From Bacilli bacterium (lineage in GTDB: Bacteria > Bacillota_I > Bacilli_A > ML615J-28 > CAG-313), in contig JAFVWY010000012.1 in NCBI GenBank assembly GCA_017501465.1, positions 74,191-138,190 on the forward strand: a stretch of 64,000 bases of DNA. The letters are read 5' to 3'. Of this stretch, positions 1 through 11,000 are shown piece after piece (within the stretch, counting starts at the first letter, position 1; each line of letters opens with the position of its first letter). The notes beneath the pieces were generated by a model, which was not told where the DNA came from, searched no databases, and was given only the letters and a program-made list of their open reading frames with translations. The position numbers were made by a program, and so were the translations under genes.

Positions 1-150
1 TAATGGTGTAAAAACAAAATAACCTTTTCTTAAAAATGTACATTTAATCACCAATTAAAAATATGAAATATATAACTAAATTAGAATAAAAATTACCATT
101 TGTATTTATAAAATGTTTATAAAATGATACAATTACTAAGAGGTGATAAT

Positions 151-1029
151 ATGCAATATACTATTAAAGATCAAAATACTATTGTTACAATTAACTCTAA
201 AGGAGCAGAATTAAAATCTTTCAATGTTAATGGAAAAGAGTTTATGCATGATGCTAATCCTAAATATTGGGGTAGAACTGCACCATATTTATTCCCTAAC
301 ATTGGTACAATTAAAGATGGTTATGTAACAATTGAAGGTAAAGATTACAAATTTTCAAAACATGGTTTCTTAAGAGATACTGAAATGGAACTTTATGAAC
401 AAAAAGAAAATTACATTTCTTTCATTCTTAATAGTTCTGAAGTTACTCTATCAAGCTTCCCATACGAATTCAAATTAATAATTAGCTATCTTTTAGAAGG
501 TCAAACTCTTACAGTTAAGCTATTTGTTAAAAATTGTGGTGAAAATCCGATGTATTTTAATTTTGGGCTACATCCAGCATTTAAAATTCCTTGGAATGAT
601 ACAGAAGCTTTTGAAGATTACAAGATAGATCTAGGTGAAGAAATTTCATCAAAACTTCCAACTGTTTTATTAGATAGTGGCTTAATTGATTGGAAACAAA
701 CTTATAAAGAATTTAATAATGTACGTGTAATCAAATTAGATCATGAAGATTACTCTCACGATGCATTATGTATAGAACCATATCCTAAACATGATATTAA
801 ACTAATTTCTCCTAGCAAAGAAAGCATTACATTATCTGCACCGGGATTTAAAACTTTAGGCATTTGGACTCCATATCCAAACAAAGCACCTTTTATTTGT
901 TTAGAACCTTGGTATGGATGTGCAGATAATCCTGAAACAGATCATAATTATTTAAATAAAAAAGATCTCATCAGATTAGAATCTAATGAGATCTGGTTAA
1001 ATACTTATCAATTAACTATTAATTGTTAA
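151..1029 (+). CDS. Aldose 1-epimerase family protein (LacX-like)
   Basis: The 292-residue product resembles LacX-type galactose mutarotase homologues, which interconvert alpha and beta anomers of sugars in the cytoplasm. Visible family features are the N-terminal GAELKSF segment, the HGFLRD motif near residue 70 and a central FGLHPAF segment carrying a His typical of the mutarotase beta-sandwich. The start at 151 is chosen over an in-frame ATG at 124 because AGGTGAT lies just upstream. It stands alone on the plus strand and its last 11 bases overlap the end of the convergent rsmH. No sugar operon adjoins it in the window, so the substrate is unknown. Confidence 0.85.
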   Translation: MQYTIKDQNTIVTINSKGAELKSFNVNGKEFMHDANPKYWGRTAPYLFPNIGTIKDGYVTIEGKDYKFSKHGFLRDTEMELYEQKENYISFILNSSEVTLSSFPYEFKLIISYLLEGQTLTVKLFVKNCGENPMYFNFGLHPAFKIPWNDTEAFEDYKIDLGEEISSKLPTVLLDSGLIDWKQTYKEFNNVRVIKLDHEDYSHDALCIEPYPKHDIKLISPSKESITLSAPGFKTLGIWTPYPNKAPFICLEPWYGCADNPETDHNYLNKKDLIRLESNEIWLNTYQLTINC

Positions 1030-1945
1030 TTCTTTCGATAACTCTTAATTTTGCACTATGTGAGCGATTATTGATTGCAAGTTCTTCTTGTGATGCAGTA
1101 ATCGCTTTTTTATTTACTAATTCAAAATCAATATGGTATCCTACTGGAATAATTGGTAAATCATGTGGTAAATCCAAAGTACATTTTTCTTTAAACATAT
1201 GTTTACAAATTCTATCTTCTAATGAGTGGAAGGTAATTACACATATTCTACCATTTTTATTTAATAAATCAAAAGCATCCATTAAAGACTTTCTAAATAC
1301 AATTAGTTCCTTGTTTACTTCAATTCTAATAGCTTGAAATGTTTTTTTAGCAGGATGTTTTTCTTTTCTTAAAACTGCAGCAGGTAAAGCACTTTTAATA
1401 ACTTCGACTAATTGATAAGTTGTTTCAATTGGTCTATTTTTAATGATCTTTTTGACGATAAGGCCAGCAAATTTTTCTTCGCCATATTCTAAAAGCACTT
1501 TGCGTAATTCATTTTCTGAATACATATTCACAACATCATACGCAGAAAAATCCTTTGTTTGATCCATTCTCATATCTAACGGCGCATCATGTTGGTAACT
1601 AAATCCACGTTCAGGAATATCTAATTGAAAACTAGAAACTCCTAAATCATATAAAATACCATCAACATGTGTAATACCCAGATTTTCTAAACCAGATTTA
1701 ATATTAACAAAATTATCTTGTATAATTGTAAAATTAGAACCTACTTCTTCTAATCTTTTTTTAGACTTTTCTATTACCATTTGATCTTGATCAAAACAAT
1801 ATAAATGACCCGTTGTTAATCTTTTTAATATTTCAGATGAATGTCCTGCTCCACCCATCGTACAATCAACATAAATACCATCTTTTTTAATATTTAGTCC
1901 TTCTATTGTTTCATTTAATAACACTGGTATATGTTTATATTCCAT
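1019..1945 (-). CDS. rsmH: 16S rRNA (cytosine-1402-N4)-methyltransferase RsmH
   Basis: RsmH (MraW) methylates N4 of C1402 in the decoding centre of 16S rRNA using S-adenosylmethionine. The 308-residue length is normal. The SAM-binding segment VDCTMGGAGHS is near residue 30, and the conserved C-terminal HSLEDR motif is followed by the SAKLR segment near the end. The ATG at 1945 is preferred because AAGGTGAT precedes it by the right distance; the frame extends five codons further. A good promoter lies upstream (1963-1991). In most Bacilli rsmH sits between mraZ and ftsL in the cell-division cluster; here it is alone, with no mraZ, ftsL or pbp beside it. Confidence 0.95.
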   Translation of the reverse strand: MEYKHIPVLLNETIEGLNIKKDGIYVDCTMGGAGHSSEILKRLTTGHLYCFDQDQMVIEKSKKRLEEVGSNFTIIQDNFVNIKSGLENLGITHVDGILYDLGVSSFQLDIPERGFSYQHDAPLDMRMDQTKDFSAYDVVNMYSENELRKVLLEYGEEKFAGLIVKKIIKNRPIETTYQLVEVIKSALPAAVLRKEKHPAKKTFQAIRIEVNKELIVFRKSLMDAFDLLNKNGRICVITFHSLEDRICKHMFKEKCTLDLPHDLPIIPVGYHIDFELVNKKAITASQEELAINNRSHSAKLRVIERINN

Positions 1946-1962
1946 AATATCACCTTCCATTT

Positions 1963-1991
1963 ATTATAACACAATAGTATGAATTTGTAAA
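1963..1991 (-). promoter_or_regulatory. SigA-type promoter of rsmH
   Basis: On the minus strand TTTACA (1986-1991) and TATAAT (1963-1968) are separated by 17 bases and end 18 bases before the rsmH ATG. Confidence 0.7.
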
Positions 1992-2004
1992 ATTACATGA
2001 AAAG

Positions 2005-2032
2005 AAAAACGAACCCCTAGGGGTTCGTTTTT
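2005..2032 (-). terminator. Terminator after the giant lipoprotein gene
   Basis: A perfect 28-base palindrome with GAACCCC/GGGGTTC core and A/T flanks lies just past the stop of the 9.3 kb gene. It is symmetric, so it could also act in the other direction, but no plus-strand gene ends here. Confidence 0.85.
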
Positions 2033-2048
2033 AGAATCTAAATTCTAA

Positions 2049-5000
2049 TTAGTCTCTTTCGTAAGCACCAGGAATGATAGAGTAAAGAGTTACAGTTTCA
2101 GTATTACCATTATTTGTTACAGTAACAGTATAAGAAACAGCTCTTGACATATCAGGTGTATTAATAACACGTCCGTTATCATCTACGAAATCTTTATCAT
2201 TAGATACACATGTAATTGTAGCATCTTTAAACTTAGTTAATAATTCATATTCAGCTTCAACTAATTCTAAGAATTTCCACCAAATACATAAATCATTTTC
2301 TAACATTGGTTGTGGACAATCTTTACCTGAGAAGAAATGATGTCCTCTTACTCTTGTAATATCAAGACCAAGTTCTTCCATTAATGAAGCTACTAATTGA
2401 GCAGTCATTTGCCATGTTAACCATAAGTCTGAACCTTGATTTACACATGATTCAATACCGATAGAGTTTCTATTACCACCAGTAGAACAAATTCTACCTT
2501 CGTAAACTTGAGTGTAGCACCACCAAGTAGTACCCATGTAATATTCACCATCAATAATAGTGAATGGTAAACTTTGATCATTAATAAATGATTCAGGAGT
2601 TCTATTTTGGAATCCAGATTGACCGAAGTCAGATTGAGATGAAATAGTACCATCAGCATTTAAGATATGATCAGTACCTCTTGAATCATAATCCCAAGGT
2701 CTTGGCATTGGAACACTAGTCTTAGCACCGTTAATTTCATAATAGAAATCATCAGAAATTGTGAATACTGGATATAATGGATCAGTAGCTTGAGCTTGAA
2801 CTCCTGTTGCAATCCATTGGAATGTACCAACTTGATCTAAAGCACCTGAGTCACCAGCATGCCATGCACCTAATTCATGAGGTAAGCATTGGAAGATACC
2901 ATCATTACCAGTTGTATAGTGAATAGATACAGCATTATCACCAATGAAGTATTTAGCATTAGCTTCTGAGTCAGCACCACTACTCATATTACCAGTGTAG
3001 TGAACAGTGATAAATTCAATTGAAGTCATAGCGTCGAAGTAATCGCCAGTTGCACCTGAGACTTCTCTATCTTTCAATGAATCATCAATTGTTAAATCAT
3101 GGTTAAATAAAATCTTATTAACACTTCCAAAGATATCCATGTAGTAAGTTGGAATACCAGCACCAATACCTAAATCCCAATCAGTGAATACATTACTTTC
3201 ATGAGAATCTAATACTAATTGTAATGCAGCAGAAATTTCGCTAGCTAATACAGTAACAGGGAATTCAAAGTAAACACTTGCATCACTTGCTAAAGCACAA
3301 CGAATAGTTGCAGTACCTTGAGCAATACCAAATACGTTACCATTTTCATCAACGTTAGCAATATTAGAATCAGAGCTTGTCCATACGTATGCTAATTCAG
3401 CATCAGCATAGTCTTCATATTCAGCATTTAATTTAATAGATTCATTGATACCAACATAAGAATTAGTTTCATATGAAGCTACGAAATGTCCTGGAGAATA
3501 TACAGTTAATTCAAATGAATAGTCAATAGTTCTGTTAGCATATACCTTAACAGTAATTGTAGTAGTACCATTACTCATAGCTGTAATTAAGCCTTTTAAT
3601 GAAGTAACAGTAGCAACTTCAGGGTTACTTGAGAAGAATTCAACAGATGGATCTGTAATATTATCTGGTGTCATACTCCATACTAATTGATATGTTTCAT
3701 ATCTCTTTAATGAAGTAGGATGTTCAACAGTAATAGTTTCAGGAATAATTTCAGGTTCCCATTTAGCATAGAATGTCTTATCCCCAGTATCTGTTGAATA
3801 AATATGAGTAATTGGAGTACCATTGTATTCAGGGTTATCATACCAGCCTAAGAAAGCTAGACCTTTATCATGTGTTAATAATGGTAATTCAGCTATTTGA
3901 CCACCTTGATATTGAGTCATGATTTCTTTTTCAATTTGAACAGCTTTAAACATCTTAGATAGGTAACCATTGAAATATGATTTACCAGTTGAACTCCAAG
4001 ATACGAATTGATATAATCTTACGAATGTTGCATAGTCATCTGTATAGAAGCTTTGGCCACTATTAACAGCTAACATTGCTTCATGGAAGATTGCAAAGAA
4101 TTCTTTCCATTTTGCATAATACTTAGGAACATTGAAGAAATATTCAGTAGAACCATCTTCTGCAGGGTAGTTACCTAAATCAGTATTTCTTAAATTGAAT
4201 CCTTCGTAAGATTTTAATTGAGCATCAATGTATGCATAATATTCTTCTCTAGATTTAGTAGTATATTCATTATCTGTTGCCCATTCATATAAATCAGCAT
4301 ATAATTCAGCAATGATTTCTTCTCTTGAAGCAGCGTCTCTAGTAGGGAAGCTACCTTTATCAGTTACAAATGTAACATCATAGAATTCACCTTCTAATAA
4401 TTGCCATTGAGCAACTAAATGTAAGTTACCACTAGCATCAGCAGGTAATTCAGTAACAACAGTACCATTATATGACCAACCTAAGAAATTATGGTTAGGT
4501 TTAGTTAATGTTGGTAATGCGATTACAGCACTATTAAATGAATTATATTTAGTAGTGAATGAATCATAAGTAGTTCCACCAGCTAAATCATAACTAATTG
4601 AATAGAAGTGTAATGGTTTAGCAGCTTCAAATGTAGGTTTAGAAGCCATTGCAGTTCCTTTATCAGCTACTTGTTTGAAGTAAGATTCATAAGCAGCTAA
4701 GTCAGTAATTACAGCACCATTATTATCTTCATAATAGTTAGCACCAAATTTAGCTAAAATAGGATTTTCAGTTGCATTAGTATCACTAGCATTCCATACA
4801 GCAAAGTAATTAGCAGCAGGAACACCATAGAATTCATTATTAGCAACCATTACATCCCAAGCATTAGCAGCATGGTTAGGAGCAGTAGCATTATTTCTGA
4901 ATCTGATGTAGTTTAGACATCCGTCAAATACGTTATCAGTAATATCTAGATCTAAACCTTTTTCTTGATAGTTTCTAGCACTAATTGCACCTGAATATAA

Positions 5001-8000
5001 TCCAGCGCTTGAAGTACCAATATTTTCGAACTTGTTGTTATCGATGATGATACGGCAACCAACACCAGCAGCACCACCATAAATTCTAAAGTAAATACCA
5101 TTGTATCCACCCATAGAATCTTGAACGAATTCATTATTAGTGAATGATAATAATCCACCAATATAACCGTTATTGAATCTGATTGCATCGTAACCAAAGT
5201 TATGGAATACGTTACCATCGAATGTAACATTAGTTACATAAGAAATATTTAAGTTATCATCAGCAACATTTTCAAATACGTTGTAATGGAATTGTAAGTT
5301 TTGACTTAATGTTGTATTAGATGATGAGATGTAAATAAAGCCAGCTTTATAAGCATTACTTTCAGCCCATGCACCTGCAGGAGCATTAGTGTCATAAACT
5401 TTATTGTTGATGAATGTGAAGTCTTCAACTTGTGTACCAGTAATCTTAGCAGCACCAGTGAATGCAACACCATCAATTGTTAAGCCAGTAGCAGATGTAG
5501 CAAGTGTAATAGCACCTGTAATAACTGCTTCTTGTCCTCTTGTAGCTTTAGCATTATTTAGGCCTGCATTTGGACCAGCAATTGTTAAATTAGCTACTGA
5601 GATTGTTAAAGCTTCATTATATGTACCTGGAAGTAAGATAATCTTATCGCCAGCTTTTGCAGCAGCTAAAGCTTCAGCAATTGTAGCATATAAGTATTCT
5701 TCTTCACCAGCACCTACATAAAGAGCATCTTCTCTCCATTGAGCTGTAAGTTTAATAGCACCTTGGATACCAGCTTCTAAACCAGTTACAAGTTTGCCTT
5801 CATAGTACCAACCTAAGAATACATGATTTTCATAAGTTGGAACTGGTAATTGTGATAAACCAGTAATCTTATTATAGTATTGAGCAGCATCTTCTGGTAA
5901 TTGACCACCGTTTAATTCATAATTAATTAATACTGAGTTTTCTAAGTCAACGAATTCAGGAAGATCTTCTAATTTTTCGATATATGGACTCCAAGTAGCA
6001 TTTAAGAATTTATCAGCAGTAGGAGTTTCATCATACCAGTTATTTGTAGCATCGATATTATAGCCGTTAGCATTGTTAACGAAATAAGTAGCGATACAAT
6101 TTAATAATTTATTGTAATGAACTGTAACGATTTGATTAGTTGCAGTTCTATTTTCACTCTTATCAAATCTAATTAATGAGAATGCATTATCAACAGTATT
6201 ATAACTGAAATCGATATTTACAAGACCATTTTCTTCACCAACATATGAAGCAAATCTAGCTGCACAGTGGCTAGCTGGAGTTTGACCACAGTTCTTGAAT
6301 GTGTTATTAACGATCTTATATGAACCTTCAGCATAACTAATTGCCCAAATTACATATTGAGTGTAATTTTCGAATAAGTTACCTTGGAATAATACATTAC
6401 CTTTAATACCAAATTCAGCTTTATTACCAGTTTCATTATCACTTGAATCAATCTTAACAGCGTCATTATATGTACCACCATTAGATGAGAAATGACAGCT
6501 AACAACTTTTAAGTTAACGATTTGGGCACCATAGAATGCCATTGGACGTCCACTAGCACCTTCGTATCTTAAATTGATTAATTCAACATTTTCAAAGTAT
6601 ACACCAGCTTCAACAGTATGTAGATGAATTGGAGCTGTATAACTATCAGATGAAGTTGGGTTAAGAGTAGAAGCATATGAATATACGTTCTTAACTACTA
6701 AGTTCTTAGCACCAGTAGCAGCATTACCAATAATGCGGCCTTTACCAATTAATTTAATACCATCAATTGTTACATTATCAGCTGAGATAATAACATCAGC
6801 ATTAAATGAAGCTTCAGGTAATCTTTCAGCATCATTAGGGTTAACACCAGCATTTGGACCAGCTAATGTAACACCTTTAGTGATTTCAACACCGCCCCAT
6901 GCGCCAGCGCATACAACGATAGTATCACCAGTATTAGCAGCTTCTAAAGCAGCTTCAATTGAATCATAGCATTCAGGATCTTCAGGATTTACATAAAGAA
7001 CCTTAGTTTCACCTTCTTCAATGATTTCTTCCCATTTAGCAACTAATACATAGTCTTTATTAGTAATAGCTGATACTTGAGTCTTATCTTCGTACCAACC
7101 TAAGAAATTATAACCTTCTCTTACAGGGTTTAATAATTGAACTTCTTCGTTCCAACCAAATTCAACAGTTGGAGTTTCACCTTCAGCCCATTCACCACCG
7201 TTTAAATCATAAGAGATAGTATATCTTACTGTAGCTAAATCTAACCATTGAGCAACAAGAGTCCAATTACCTCTAACTTTAGTGATAATTTCACCATCAT
7301 GAGCCCAACCTAAGAATAAATTACCATCTTTAATTGGAGTAGGTAAAGTTTCTTTAGCTGTAAATGTTAAATCTTGAGATGCAGCTGTATATTCAGCAAT
7401 AAATCTTGCCATATTTTCAGCATTTGAATAGTCAACCATGAACTTGTCATATAAACCTGTACCAGTACGTTTAGTTGAATTGATTAAACCTTCAATCCAC
7501 CAACGTAAAGCAGTTCTACCATCAGCGTAACTACCACCTACTGCAGCAGTATCACCAGCGATCATCTTTTCTAACATTTCTTTAGTATTTATAAAGGCAG
7601 CTTCTGATGTAACACCTTGAAGAGTAGCTTCATTTGTCATTTCTTCTAAAGCAAATTCTAAGAACCATTTATAAGTAGCAAGATTTTCAGCTTTATTAAA
7701 TACATATTTAATATTTGGATGAGTAGTACCTTTAAAGTTTTCTCTAGTTGTTGTTAATGCATCACTTGCACCAGTTGAATTGAATAAATCAACGATTTCT
7801 TTTGCAAATGTATCTATAGTAACACCAGCAAATGAACCACCGTTTAAATCAAATTCTACTGTCCATTCATAATCATCTACATGAATCCATTGAGCAACTA
7901 ATACATCATCTCCAGTAGCATATTCAACCTTTTCACCATCTAAGAACCAACCTAAGAAGAAATGGTCTTCTTTAATAGCAGTTGGTAAAGCTTGTCCTGG

Positions 8001-11000
8001 TTCAATTGTACGTTCAACTGGACCAAATACAGCATCAAATCTAGCAAAATTAGAAGCTTTAGAATAATCAATAACTAATTTATCATATGTTGCACGGCCA
8101 GTAGGTAATTTTTTATTAATTAAACCTTCTAACCAGTAACGTAAGATAGTTCTTCCGTTTGCATATGAACCACCAATAGCAGTAGTATCACCAGCAATCA
8201 TCTTTTCTAACATTTCTTTAACTTCTGTATAGTAAGATGAGCTTGTAGCACCATTGTTAGTAACAGCAATAGTGATTTCTTGTAATGCGAATTCTAATAA
8301 CCATTGATATTTAGCTAAGTTTTCAGAATTGTTAAATACATATTTAACATTTGGATGAGTAGTTCCACAGAAGTCTTCTCTTGTAGTTACAACTGCATCA
8401 GATTTACCAGTATTATTGAAATCATATAGTAAATCAGTAACAAATGCTTCGAAACTATATTCCCAAGTACCGCCATTTAAGTCAAAAATAACTTCATAAC
8501 CAGTTTGAGTATTAGATTTCCATTTAGCAACTAATTCATAATCAGCATTTTCAATTTCAGTAACATATTTACTTAATTGAGTCCAACCTAAGAATGTGTA
8601 ACCTTCTTTTACAGGAGTTGGAAGAGTTACTTCTTGATTGTATTCGAATTCAACTACGCCTTCTTGACCTTCAGCCCAAGCACCACCAACTAAGTCGTAA
8701 GAAATTTCAAATTTGATAATTTCCCATTCAGCTACTAATGTTTGGTTTCCTGTAGCGTGTTCTACTTTTTGACCATCTAAGAACCAACCTTGGAAGATAT
8801 AACCTTCTTTTTCAGCTTTTGGTAATTGATCATTAATAGTTAATTCAAATACACCACAAGCTGCATAGTAAGCTTCCATGAATCTAGCCATGTTTTCAGC
8901 AACTGCGTAATCAACCATGTACTTATCATATAAACCAGTACCAGTACGTTTAGTTTCATTGATTAAACCTTCAATCCACCAACGTAAAGCAGTTCTACCA
9001 TCAGCGTAACTACCACCTACAGCAGCAGTATCACCAGCAATCATCTTTTCTAACATTTCTTTAGTATTAATGAATGCATCTTCTCCTGTAGCAGCATTTG
9101 CTGTAGCAGCATTAGTCATTTCTTCTAAAGCAAATTCTAAGAACCATCTGTATTCATCTAATGTTTCAGTGTTATTGAAAACATATTTAATATTTGGATG
9201 AGAAGTAGCTTTAAATGTTTCTTTTAAAGTAGTAACAGCATCAGATTTACCAGTAGAATTGAATAATTCAATTAAAGCAGTAGTGAAATCAGCTAATGTT
9301 AAGCCTTCAATTGAACCACCTTGAGCATCAAATTGAACTTTGTATACTTCTTCTTTCCATTCAGCAACTAATGTACAATCGCCAGAAATAGATTCTACTT
9401 TAGTACCGTTTTCAAACCAACCTAAGAATACATAACCAGGTCTAGAAGCAACTGGTAAAGTATCTTCAACAGTTAATTTGCTTGAAGGCATTTGTTCACC
9501 TTGAGCAGCAAAGAATCTTTCTTGATTTTCAGCAATTGAGTAGTCAACTAAGAAATGATCATAAACACCAGAACCACTAGGTAATTTAGAATTGATTAAG
9601 CCTTCAATCCAACAACGGAATCCAGTTCTTCCATCAGCATACGCACCACCAATAGCAGTAGTATCACCAGCGATCATCTTTTCTAACATTTCTTTAGTAT
9701 TCTTAAATGCATCTTCAGATAAAGCACCTTGACGAGTAGCTTCATTAACCATTTCTTCTAATGCAAATTCTAAGAACCATTTATATTTAGCTAAAGTTTC
9801 AGCATTATTAAATACATATTTAATATTTGGATGAGATGTTGATTTAAAGTTTTCTCTAGTTGTAGTAACCGCATCAGATTTGCCTGTTGCATTAAATAAA
9901 TCAACTAATTCTTTTGCGAAATCATCAATAGATTGAACAGTTTCAACATAATCAGTTCCATCATTATAATTGAATTTAACAGTGTATTGAGTTAATTTCC
10001 AAACAGCAACTAAAGTAACATCACCAGATGTACCAGCAGCAATTTCCTTAACAGCAACACCATTTAATTGCCATTCAACGAATTCATAATGTTCTCTTAC
10101 AGGAGCGTCTAAAACAACAGCTTCATTATAAGTATATTTAACAGGGTTAGAACTAGAATTTTCTCCACCAGCTAAATCATAAGTAACATTATAAACTTTG
10201 CCTGTAAATTTAGCATATAAACAAGTGATTTCTAAATTTTGTGCATTTAATTCAGTAACAGCTTCGCCACTGAAATCAGCATTAGCATACCAACCAACGA
10301 AATCGTAATTTGCAAGTTCAGCTTGTGGTAAAACGAACGCTGCATCTTCAATTGTTCTAGCAGTTGGTAATGTTGCAGAAACTAAACCACCATTTAATTC
10401 AAAACTAATTGGATAAGAGATTACTTCCCAAGTTGCAACAAGAGTAATTTCTCCCATCATACCTTCGATTTTTTCAATTGGATTACCTTCATATGTCCAG
10501 CCTTTGAATGAGTAACCAGCTTTTTCAGCAGCCACTAATTCTACAACTTCTCCAAATGCATATTGACTTGGATTTGGATTAGAAGTAGCTCCTGCTAAAT
10601 CGTAAGTAATATCATATTTAGTAGGAACAAAGCAAGCATATAGATTAGTAATATCTAAATTTTCATGATTTAAAAGAACTACTGGTTCACCAGTAAATTC
10701 AGGATCTTCAAACCATCCAACAAAATCATGTCCGTGCATAGTAGCTTGTGGTAAAGTGTAAGCTACATCTTCGATATTTCTTTCTGTTGGAAGTTGAACT
10801 GAAACAGAACCGCCATTTAATTCAAAAGCGATTGGATATTCAATAATTTCCCATGCTGCATAGAAAGTTAAGTTTTCTTTAACTTCTTTAATAGAAGTAA
10901 CTACTTCTCCTTCTAACTCAGCATTGTCATAGAAACCTTTAAATACATAACCTTCTCTAACTGGTTGAGTAAGTGCAATTTCTCCAGCACCTTCTACATA

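Noticed and set aside
1-123. A promoter for the LacX-like gene
   Set aside because: The leader is AT-rich with several TATAAA-like words, but no -35 with suitable spacing could be selected.
5404-5721. Plus-strand open frame opposite the giant gene
   Set aside because: It is a shadow of the minus-strand coding sequence, Ala/Pro/Val-rich as expected for the antisense of this codon use, with no ribosome binding site.
6733-6969. Plus-strand open frame opposite the first beta-helix domain
   Set aside because: Same reason: mirror of the coding strand, no start signals.
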